Positions 6,915-13,209 of a DNA stretch of 21,313 nt are shown here, in pieces. The translations under genes were made by a program, and so were the position numbers. This DNA is from Thiomargarita sp. Its GTDB lineage: Bacteria > Pseudomonadota > Gammaproteobacteria > Beggiatoales > Beggiatoaceae. The notes beneath the pieces are model-generated. The model saw nothing but the letters and a program-made list of their open reading frames with translations, made no database searches and was not told the origin of the DNA. The stretch lies in the NCBI GenBank assembly GCA_030635005.1, contig DAOVZS010000014.1:1-21313 (forward strand). Direction: 5' to 3'. How positions within the stretch are numbered: the stretch's first letter is position 1; each line of letters starts with the position of its first letter.

Positions 6915-8030
6915 CTACTTGGACTGGAGCGTAAAAGAAAATGTGCTGCCTCTGCCTACTTCACTGGATACTGCTACATGTCCGCCACATTTTTCAATTA
7001 ACAAACGCACAATAGATAACTTTAAACCATAACCTTCTTGTGTAAACTTAGCTTTGCTAATATCAAGTAGCGGACTAAATAATTGCTTTCTCTGTTCAGT
7101 TCTAAGCCCCAATCCATTATCACGCACCCAAAATTGAACCATATTATCGTCTTGGAGCGTCGCTCCTAATTCCAAAGTGGGGGGAGTGCCCCCATATTTG
7201 AGCCCATTAGAAATATACGTCTCTAATATTTTCTCTATCCAAGGTGTATAACCTAATACAGTAGGCCATGTCTCTTGGAAGGTAATCTCAGCTTGATATT
7301 TATCAATCATAGTAGAAAAACGATGTTGTACAGTGACCATGATCTTTTCCATGTCAAGTGGTTCCATCATCAAATCTTGGTTGTGTGTTTTTGCCAATAA
7401 CCCCATATTATCCACAAGTTCAACCATTTGATGTCTTGCTTCTTCAATTTCCTGTAAAAATGTTAACAAATTATTATCTAATAAGTTGGATTTCATGAGG
7501 ACTTTGGTAAAACCAGCTTGTCTGAGTAAGGGGTTTTTTAAATCATTGACAACAAATTGAGTAAACGCATCTAATTCTCTATTTTTATTTTGTAATTCAA
7601 TATTTTTTTGTTCAATGGCTATTTTTTGTTGTTGCAAAACACCTTGCATTTTTTGTAAGGTAAGATGTACGTTAAGACGTGCTGATACTTCTTTATACTC
7701 AATGGGTTTGGTAATGTAATCCACAGCACCGACTTTCAATCCTTTGATTTTGTCTTCTAAATTACTGAGTGCTGTCATAAAAATGACGGGTATATCACAA
7801 GTATCCTCGTTTGCTTTTAAGGCCTTACAAGTTTCAAAACCGTCCATTTCAGGCATCATGATATCCAATAAAATGAGATTAGGTTTACTTTTCTTGACTT
7901 GTGCTAAGGCTTCTTTACCTGTGGCCGCACGCACGATCGTATAATTGAGTTTTTCCAAATAGTGTTGGAGTATATCTAAATTAGTGGGTTCGTCATCCAC
8001 CAATAGTAATGTATCGTGATCATAATTCAT
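6915..8030 (-). CDS. Receiver-histidine kinase-like protein lacking the phosphoacceptor His
   Basis: A 371-aa cytoplasmic protein without membrane segments. Residues 5-122 are a receiver domain (D12/D13, phosphoacceptor D56 in LILLDIMMPEMDG, T86, K108). A Gln/Lys-rich coiled coil follows at about 126-155. The dimerisation domain starts with FVVNDLKNPLL, where kinases have xHDLKNPL, so the phosphorylatable His is Asn162 (codon at 7545-7547). The ATPase domain keeps the N-box asparagine (ISNGLKYG, N275) and the G1 aspartate (VRDNGLGL, D304). Its G2 box is altered to EGYGLKLS instead of GTGLGLS. The protein may therefore bind ATP without self-phosphorylating, and act through its receiver or as a partner of the neighbouring kinase. 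The ATG directly follows the TAA of that gene (TAAATG), so the two are translationally coupled. Confidence 0.88.
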   Translation of the reverse strand: MNYDHDTLLLVDDEPTNLDILQHYLEKLNYTIVRAATGKEALAQVKKSKPNLILLDIMMPEMDGFETCKALKANEDTCDIPVIFMTALSNLEDKIKGLKVGAVDYITKPIEYKEVSARLNVHLTLQKMQGVLQQQKIAIEQKNIELQNKNRELDAFTQFVVNDLKNPLLRQAGFTKVLMKSNLLDNNLLTFLQEIEEARHQMVELVDNMGLLAKTHNQDLMMEPLDMEKIMVTVQHRFSTMIDKYQAEITFQETWPTVLGYTPWIEKILETYISNGLKYGGTPPTLELGATLQDDNMVQFWVRDNGLGLRTEQRKQLFSPLLDISKAKFTQEGYGLKLSIVRLLIEKCGGHVAVSSEVGRGSTFSFTLQSK

Positions 8031-9143
8031 TTATTTTTCTTCCTCATCTTGTTTTGTGATGTCTGTTGGCGTCTTAGGCATACGGACATAAAATTGACTT
8101 CCCTTACCCTTTTCACTTTCAACTCTTATTGTCCCTCCATTGATTTCAACAAATTCTTGACACAAATTTAGACCTAACCCTGTACCCCGCTCATTGGCAG
8201 TTCCAGGTGTTGTGTAACTTTCTTCTATTTTGAATAATTTCTTAATATTTTCGGGTTCTATACCCACGCCTGTGTCAGAAATTACAAGTTCAATCGTGGT
8301 ATCATGTTCAATAGAAGATATCTCTACTGTCCCTTCTTGAGGTGTAAATTTTATGGCATTAGAAATCAGGTTTCGAATGACCGTATTTAACATGCGTTCA
8401 TCTGCAAAAATGACACTGGTGTTCACATAAGATATGAGATTAATTTGTTTTTGCACCGCCTGATGATGTAAAAACTGTAAATTGAGATTAATCAAAGAAA
8501 TTAAATCTATTTTTTGGGACACGGGCTTGAGTTGACCTGTTTGCACTCTGGACCATTCAAGCAGGTTGAATAATAAATCATGACCTTTTTTAGAAGTTTG
8601 CAAAATCATGGGTAAAAATTTATCTGTTTCTTCTTGAGTAGGTTCATGTTCTACGAGGATTTCAGATAAACCAATTAATCCGTTAAATAAATTTCCTAAA
8701 TCATGTGCAATAATGGAAAAAAATTTATCTTTATTAAATAGGGCTTGTTTGAGTTGTTCTTCTGTCGTTCTTAATTTAAGATGTGTATTAACACGACTCA
8801 GTAATTCTGCTGTATTAAAGGGTTTTGTGACATAATCTACTGCACCTAATTTGAATCCTTCTATAATTTTATCGGTTTCAAATTGTGCACTTAAAAAAAT
8901 CACGGGAATATCCTTTGTATGCGTGTCTAATTTCAGTTTCTCACAGACTTCAAATCCATTCATATCGGGCATCATGATATCGAGTAAAATCAGATCAGGA
9001 CGCTTAATTTTAAGCATTTGAAAAACTTGTAGACCATTTTTAGCAAAGAGAGGGGTATAACCATTGACTCTTAATGTAGTTCCCAGCATTTGAAGATTTT
9101 GTGGGTTGTCATCCACAATCAAAATTTGTGAGGCTTGTTTCAT
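8031..9143 (-). CDS. Receiver-histidine kinase hybrid, intact catalytic motifs
   Basis: A 370-aa cytoplasmic protein with the receiver at the N-terminus. Residues 6-123 form the receiver domain: D11/D12, phosphoacceptor D55 (LILLDIMMPDMNG), S85 at the switch position, K107 in VTKPF. The H-box reads FFSIIAHDLGN with the phosphoacceptor H147. The ATPase domain has N-box NLISNAIKF (N262), G1 SDTGVGI (D290) and G2 GTGLGL (320-325), so it should be active. No sensor domain and no transmembrane segment are present; input probably comes by phosphotransfer to the receiver or by protein contact. It is the first gene of the minus-strand run and abuts a kinase-like protein lacking the His, suggesting an internal pair. 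The end is charged (TKQDEEEK). The output regulator is not encoded next to it, though the single-domain regulator at 4626 is a candidate. Confidence 0.92.
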   Translation of the reverse strand: MKQASQILIVDDNPQNLQMLGTTLRVNGYTPLFAKNGLQVFQMLKIKRPDLILLDIMMPDMNGFEVCEKLKLDTHTKDIPVIFLSAQFETDKIIEGFKLGAVDYVTKPFNTAELLSRVNTHLKLRTTEEQLKQALFNKDKFFSIIAHDLGNLFNGLIGLSEILVEHEPTQEETDKFLPMILQTSKKGHDLLFNLLEWSRVQTGQLKPVSQKIDLISLINLNLQFLHHQAVQKQINLISYVNTSVIFADERMLNTVIRNLISNAIKFTPQEGTVEISSIEHDTTIELVISDTGVGIEPENIKKLFKIEESYTTPGTANERGTGLGLNLCQEFVEINGGTIRVESEKGKGSQFYVRMPKTPTDITKQDEEEK

Positions 9144-9234
9144 AATTCTATCTAATATAAGTAACGCAATTGTGTAATTTTAATATTTTAACACATTACT
9201 TTATTACAGTCATAAAATTGCGTGATATATGTGA

Positions 9235-9254
9235 TAACTGATAACTGATAACAG
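9235..9254 (+). repeat. TAACTGA tandem repeat, two full copies plus a partial copy
   Basis: TAACTGA at 9235-9241 and 9242-9248 is followed by TAACAG (9249-9254) and preceded by TGA (9232-9234). It lies in the divergent region between the kinase pair and the phosphatase gene. This is the longest of the three arrays in the window. Confidence 0.87.
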
Positions 9255-9285
9255 TCACATGAATTGTTCTCTTTGATGAATTCAT

Positions 9286-9318
9286 AATATGTTATTATTT
9301 ACAATAAAATAACATATT
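9286..9318. promoter_or_regulatory. Perfect 11-bp inverted repeat before the phosphatase gene
   Basis: AATATGTTATT (9286-9296) and AATAACATATT (9308-9318) are perfect inverted copies separated by 11 nt. The right arm ends 22 nt before the ATG at 9341. It could be an operator for a dimeric regulator, or an RNA hairpin near the ribosome entry region; there is no T-tract after it, so a terminator is unlikely. Confidence 0.6.
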
Positions 9319-9340
9319 TGTAAGCATTCAAATAATTTTA

Positions 9341-10990
9341 ATGAAGAAAATTTCTTGTCCAGATTGTGGTATTGAACATATAACATTTACTGATGTTAAG
9401 GAAATTTCGTGTGACTGTGGTGCTCAAATACCTATGTTTGCCTTTATTCCCAAAATTCAAAAAATCTGTCAAACCATAAAATTATTAAGTGAATTTCAAA
9501 ATTTTTCCAAGCAGAAAAGTGTGTCAGGTGACATCTATTATACGGTAGATATTTCTAATATTACCTTACAAGTTTGGCAAGTCTCTACTTTTGTGCCTGA
9601 AGTACACAAGAAGATATGGAATCATCAAGTACGATTGCCCATACAAATTATTTTCCCCAATGAAATCAAAGAACAATACCATCTGTTAGTGTATCAAGCG
9701 GTGTTGGGTAGACCTCTGAATGTACTAACACCGTTATCATTGGCTATCGCACTCTTTGAATTTCTTGAATATATACATACACAAGGGTGTTGTATTCCTA
9801 ATGTAATATCAGTAGATTTGGATATCATAACCACTGGAAAAGTACGTTTATTACAGGGACATAAATTGTGTACTCGGCACACTCATGCCGCTGATGTTTC
9901 TACAATCGCCCGCATTTGGTATAGCAGTATTTCAGATGCACACATGATTTTAGATGATATCCTTTCTCCAAGGATTTGGTATCCTGATATGCCCGTTGGT
10001 TTATGGGGGGTGTTACGGGCGTGTATGCATATTCACGCACATAAACGTCCTTCGGTTTCCAATATCCTTGTGTTATTAAAGGGAATACAACAACAAAAAT
10101 CTACACCTGTAGATATTTTTTTAGGTGTGTATACTGATGTTGGACGTAAGTCAGATCAGAAACAAGAAGATGCGTGTGGATATCATAAATCTACTGCTGT
10201 GGTTTCAGATGGTGTGTCTCAAAGTCAATGGGGAGATATCGCCTCAAAAATTGTTGTTAAAACAATATTAGAAGAGGGGTTATTACAGGAACAGATTAAT
10301 AAAGCCAATAGTGCCATTGGAACATATATTTTAGAGCACGCAGAAAATGCTCGTAATGCTCAGCAATTTGTAGATCCCATGAGTGCGACTGTCGTCGCCG
10401 CTTCATTTTCTAGTGAATCGGTGACTTGTGTTTCTTTAGGAGATTCAAGAGCTTATTTATTATCACATCAATATTATTTGGAAAAGTTGACTGAAGATCA
10501 CAATGGACGTTGGGAGTATGTCATCAAAGGTGAAAATTTTGATCAGGCTACGGATGTTCTGAGTTTAGCACGTTGGGTAGGTGATTTTGAATACGCTCAT
10601 GTTCGTTCTCATGACATTAATCCTCTTCTTCCAAAAGACATCGCAGTTGATTGTCAAGTGATTCATTTTCTATGGAGAGCAGGTGATAAGTTATTACTCT
10701 GTTCGGATGGTTTACATGACTTTTTAACAGATGATAATATTGAGACAATTTTAAAACAATCAGACGATCCCAATGTGATTGCACAACAGCTTGTAAACGC
10801 GGCAATAATGGCACAAGATCTTCAAGGGATTGGAGATAATGTGACTGCATTAGTGCTCTGCGCTAAGGAACGGATAACATTACCCCAATTGGCACATTTT
10901 TATTGTGACTTAAAAAAACATTATCCTTTTATATTTTGTTCAAAGGATAAAAACAGGATTAACAATGGAACCTTTGACTCTAAACATTAA
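9341..10990 (+). CDS. Zinc ribbon - degenerate kinase - PP2C phosphatase protein
   Basis: A 549-aa soluble protein in three parts. Residues 1-30 are a zinc ribbon (C6, C9, C24, C26). Residues ~60-250 look like a decayed protein kinase: LAIALFEFLEYIHTQGC followed by PNVISVDLDIIT resembles the helix and catalytic loop region without a clear HRD, and RACMHIHAHKRPSVSNIL (226-243) resembles the last kinase subdomain. Residues ~260-508 are a PPM/PP2C metal-dependent Ser/Thr phosphatase with EDACG, VVSDGVS (D290), MSATV (347-351), SLGDSRAY (D368), LLCSDGLHDFLTDDNI (D456) and GDNVTALVL (D499). Phosphatase metal aspartates are therefore present while kinase activity is unlikely. The 3' end overlaps the next gene, a VWA protein, by 26 bp, so the two probably work together. 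The kinase-fold reading is by eye and is the weakest part. The ATG at 9341 lacks a strong ribosome site. Confidence 0.83.
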   Translation: MKKISCPDCGIEHITFTDVKEISCDCGAQIPMFAFIPKIQKICQTIKLLSEFQNFSKQKSVSGDIYYTVDISNITLQVWQVSTFVPEVHKKIWNHQVRLPIQIIFPNEIKEQYHLLVYQAVLGRPLNVLTPLSLAIALFEFLEYIHTQGCCIPNVISVDLDIITTGKVRLLQGHKLCTRHTHAADVSTIARIWYSSISDAHMILDDILSPRIWYPDMPVGLWGVLRACMHIHAHKRPSVSNILVLLKGIQQQKSTPVDIFLGVYTDVGRKSDQKQEDACGYHKSTAVVSDGVSQSQWGDIASKIVVKTILEEGLLQEQINKANSAIGTYILEHAENARNAQQFVDPMSATVVAASFSSESVTCVSLGDSRAYLLSHQYYLEKLTEDHNGRWEYVIKGENFDQATDVLSLARWVGDFEYAHVRSHDINPLLPKDIAVDCQVIHFLWRAGDKLLLCSDGLHDFLTDDNIETILKQSDDPNVIAQQLVNAAIMAQDLQGIGDNVTALVLCAKERITLPQLAHFYCDLKKHYPFIFCSKDKNRINNGTFDSKH

Positions 10991-12200
10991 AACATTAATC
11001 ACAACTGTTCCAGTGGCTAATGAAGAAACACAAAACTCCATTCTTATTCGCCTAGAACCTGCAGAAGAGATGACTTTTGGAGAGAGTAAAACAAAAATTG
11101 CCTTAGTTTTAGATAACAGTGGTTCAATGCTTGGAAAACCACAGGCTGATGTTGTAAAAACCTTAGGTGCATTAATCAAATATTTTCGTTCTACAGATTG
11201 GATTACGGGTATTGCATTTGGTACTTATGCAAACACTTTTTATCCGCTGTCTAATCAACATGATACGCTTCAAAAATGGTCTGATTTGGATTTTTATCAA
11301 TCTCATGTAGGGGTGAATGGCACTACAAATATGGCAGATGCTTTTGAACATGCCTTATCTGAATTGCAACACGCAGATGATAAGAGTTTAAAACGCATCT
11401 TGATTTTGACAGATGGTATGCCGGGTTTAAAAAGTGCTGCCTTACAAGCTGCGAGACGGTGTATCGATCAGAATATTGCCATTACTGGTTTAGGTTTTGG
11501 TCAGTATGATGTTGATTTTATGAATGATTTGTGTGCATTAAGTCATGATACCGTGTGGGATATGCGTGATTCTAGTGAGGGATTTACGTATTTATTAGAT
11601 CGTATTCAAGCAATTCAAGATCAAGTGGCAGATAATATCCGCTTAGAAGTCAAGTTTAAGGGAAAACATAGGGCTATTGATTCTTATACTGTACATCCAC
11701 AAGCCACTTATAATGGAAAAATTCGCTTAAATGCGGATCGTATCTGGCAACAATCATTATTGCCTGTGCAATACAAAGATGGTTTAGAAGTCTTATTTAA
11801 CGTTAAACATCCACAACTGACTCCAGGGCGAAAAATTTTTGCACAAGTCACCGTTTATTATGATATCCCTTCGCTAGGATTACGCAATCAAACATTATCA
11901 AAAGATATTTTTATAGCATACAGTAATACAGAAACGATGATTTCGACTATGGATACAGCTGTTAAGGTACGTGTTAATGATGCTTTTATTGAATCGCAAC
12001 GTATCAAGGCTGAGCACGCACGAAAATCAGGTGATGTTGATAAAGCAGTTAAATTGTGGGGTACGATTAAAAAACGGGGAAATTCTGCGATGCAGCAGAT
12101 TGCTGTTGGCACGATAAAAAAATTAAAAGGAGGGATATTAACTGAATCAGAAGCCCGACAAGCGGCGGCGGGTACTCAAAAAAAATTAAGATACACATGA
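10965..12200 (+). CDS. von Willebrand factor A domain protein with intact MIDAS
   Basis: A 411-aa soluble protein without signal peptide. A short strand-rich start (1-40) leads into a VWA domain at about 43-225. The metal site is complete: DNSGS (D50, S52, S54), GTTNMAD (T121) and LTDG (D150). After it come a beta-rich region (~225-330; ADNIRLEVKFKG, DGLEVLFNVKHP) and a helical, lysine-rich tail (~335-411; VRVNDAFIESQRIKAEHARKSGD). VWA domains bind protein ligands through the metal. The start overlaps the PP2C gene by 26 bp in another frame, so the pair is translationally linked. VWA, PP2C and kinase genes together are known as the TerY-P triad of tellurium/stress-type systems, but this protein is about twice the length of TerY, so the parallel is only structural. 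The role is unknown. Confidence 0.85.
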   Translation: MEPLTLNIKTLITTVPVANEETQNSILIRLEPAEEMTFGESKTKIALVLDNSGSMLGKPQADVVKTLGALIKYFRSTDWITGIAFGTYANTFYPLSNQHDTLQKWSDLDFYQSHVGVNGTTNMADAFEHALSELQHADDKSLKRILILTDGMPGLKSAALQAARRCIDQNIAITGLGFGQYDVDFMNDLCALSHDTVWDMRDSSEGFTYLLDRIQAIQDQVADNIRLEVKFKGKHRAIDSYTVHPQATYNGKIRLNADRIWQQSLLPVQYKDGLEVLFNVKHPQLTPGRKIFAQVTVYYDIPSLGLRNQTLSKDIFIAYSNTETMISTMDTAVKVRVNDAFIESQRIKAEHARKSGDVDKAVKLWGTIKKRGNSAMQQIAVGTIKKLKGGILTESEARQAAAGTQKKLRYT

Positions 12201-12239
12201 CGATATGTTTAGAATGACCTAACTGTGAAGGGAATAATT

Positions 12240-12530
12240 ATGCCTTGGAATATTGAATATAATGATGAATTTGGAGAATGGTGGGATAATCTCACCGAAG
12301 TTGAAAAAGACGATGTGACATTTGTGATATTGTTATTGGGAGAACGGGGTTCAATATTAGGCTATCCTTATAGCATAAAAATTCAAAATAGTAGATATAA
12401 TTTACGAGAGCTACGCGTTCAATGTCAAGGAAAACCTTATAGAGTCTTATATGCGTTTGATCCTCGTAGAACAGCAATTTTATTATTAGGCGGTAATAAA
12501 ACAGGTGATGATCGATGGAATCATAAATAA
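12240..12530 (+). CDS. HigB/RelE-type toxin (phage Gp49-like family)
   Basis: A 96-aa protein starting at the ATG 12240 with AAGGGA 6 nt upstream; a GTG at 12225 would add five residues without a better ribosome site. It begins MPWNIEYNDEFGEWW and carries the family core LRELRVQCQGKPYRVLYAFDPRR (55-77, arginine-rich) and AILLLGGNKTGDDRW (79-93). Related toxins cleave mRNA at the ribosome. Family members usually continue past GDDRW for another 15-25 residues; here a stop follows three codons later, so the C-terminal tail is missing. That may be natural variation or decay. The gene precedes an XRE-type antitoxin gene by 70 nt, the toxin-first order of higBA. Activity cannot be judged from the sequence. 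Confidence 0.82.
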   Translation: MPWNIEYNDEFGEWWDNLTEVEKDDVTFVILLLGERGSILGYPYSIKIQNSRYNLRELRVQCQGKPYRVLYAFDPRRTAILLLGGNKTGDDRWNHK

Positions 12531-12600
12531 AGAATCCTTTGAACATTTCTGTTTTAAAATCAACTAATTAATGATATCTAAAGGTTAAGATATAAAAGCA

Positions 12601-12948
12601 ATGGCTAAAAATTTTATAGATTTACATAATATAAGATCAACAAAAGCAAAAGCACATGTTGAAAAACGTGTACGGCGTGCATTAACTGAACAACCCATTC
12701 ATGAACTTCAACAAGCACGATATTTATCTCAAGAGCAATTAGCCAATGTGTTATTTATGGAGCCTGATAATCTGTCACAATTAGAACGTGATACAGATAT
12801 CTATATTAGTACACTACGCAGTTATATAGAAGCAATGGGTGGAAAACTAGACATTATCGCTAATTTTCCAGATGGAGAAGTACGAATTAAGCAATTTACT
12901 GAGATCAATGAAATGCAATTAAATAACGATAGCATACCAGTGACCTGA
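12601..12948 (+). CDS. HigA-like XRE-family antitoxin
   Basis: A 115-aa DNA-binding antitoxin. The helix-turn-helix region is about residues 34-62 (HELQQARYLSQEQLANVLFM, then NLSQLE). It is followed by the signature TDIYISTLRSYIEAMGGKLDIIANFPDG (65-92), typical of antitoxins paired with Gp49-like toxins. In the known pairs the antitoxin binds the toxin and represses its own operon. It follows the toxin gene by 70 nt, wide for such pairs, and the gap is AT-rich without a clear ribosome site, apart from AAAGG about 20 nt before the ATG. The stop codon runs straight into a TAACTGA-type repeat region. Shadow frames on the other strand are not believable genes. Confidence 0.85.
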   Translation: MAKNFIDLHNIRSTKAKAHVEKRVRRALTEQPIHELQQARYLSQEQLANVLFMEPDNLSQLERDTDIYISTLRSYIEAMGGKLDIIANFPDGEVRIKQFTEINEMQLNNDSIPVT

Positions 12949-12958
12949 CACCATCTGA

Positions 12959-12972
12959 TAACTGGTAACTGA
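12959..12972 (+). repeat. Degenerate TAACTGA tandem pair
   Basis: TAACTGG (12959-12965) is followed by TAACTGA (12966-12972). The preceding bases TGACCTGACACC resemble the TAACTGACACC junction at 6904, so the two loci share flanks as well. It begins 10 nt after the antitoxin stop codon. Confidence 0.75.
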
Positions 12973-12994
12973 TACCTTACATGATGTATGGTAT
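12972..12994 (+). terminator. Inverted repeat after the antitoxin, weak terminator or operator
   Basis: ATACCTTACAT (12972-12982) and ATGTATGGTAT (12984-12994) are inverted copies with 10 of 11 positions matching and one central base. TTT follows and then mixed bases, so as a terminator it is weak. A tight symmetric site for a dimeric regulator is the alternative. Confidence 0.45.
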
Positions 12995-13017
12995 TTTAAT
13001 CAATATGGCGTATTTTT

Positions 13018-13039
13018 TTATTGTTATCATAAACAATAA
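13018..13039. promoter_or_regulatory. 8-bp inverted repeat in the nar upstream region
   Basis: TTATTGTT (13018-13025) and AACAATAA (13032-13039) are perfect inverted copies with a 6-nt spacer (ATCATA). It lies about 155 nt before the cytochrome gene. No T-tract follows on the plus strand. It is a candidate regulator site for the nar operon. Confidence 0.4.
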
Positions 13040-13109
13040 GTTACCTGTTGATATTATCATTTTGAGGGTGATGACTATTGCAAAATTTAAATAATTATGT
13101 TCAAATGCC

Positions 13110-13137
13110 TTGTCATTTTTGAATGGTGTTATATTTT
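13110..13137 (+). promoter_or_regulatory. Candidate nar operon promoter
   Basis: TTGTCA (13110-13115, 5/6 match) and TATTTT (13132-13137, 4/6 match) are 16 nt apart, about 55 nt before the favoured ATG of the cytochrome gene. The region is AT-rich and the -10 is poor, as expected for an activator-dependent promoter, so this is tentative. Confidence 0.35.
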
Positions 13138-13209
13138 ATGGATCGTGAATTTATCACACTCATCGACTTAAGCGATGGAGGTAATGCCAATAATGCATGT
13201 TATGAGTAG
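13138..13209 (+). CDS. Possible 23-codon leader ORF overlapping the cytochrome start
   Basis: ATG at 13138 opens a 23-residue frame (MDREFITLIDLSDGGNANN, then ACYE) ending at TAG 13207-13209, inside the start of the cytochrome gene in a different frame. GGTG about 9 nt upstream is a weak ribosome site, and the candidate promoter's -10 box abuts the ATG, which argues against a normal leader. It may be chance. Confidence 0.15.
   Translation: MDREFITLIDLSDGGNANNACYE

Larger units (their letters stand above)
9144..9340. other. Divergent intergenic region between kinase and phosphatase genes
   Basis: This 197-nt, very AT-rich gap must hold the promoters of both divergent transcripts. It contains the TAACTGA array at 9235 and a long inverted repeat at 9286-9318. 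A separated 8-bp inverted pair, ACGCAATT (9164-9171) and AATTGCGT (9216-9223), also lies here. I could not pick out a convincing -35/-10 pair on either strand. Confidence 0.6.

Noticed and set aside
12292..12546. Minus-strand 84-codon frame across the toxin gene
   Set aside because: It is antisense to a recognisable toxin, has no ribosome site, and its composition is that of a shadow frame.
12531..12600. Frameshifted remainder of the HigB-like toxin after the stop
   Set aside because: The downstream frames (for example KESFEHFCFKIN) do not resemble the expected family tail, so a simple frameshift is not supported.
13048..13060. FNR-like site TTGAT-ATT-ATCAT upstream of the nar operon
   Set aside because: The spacer is 3 nt instead of 4 and the last half-site base differs from ATCAA, so it does not fit the FNR consensus.
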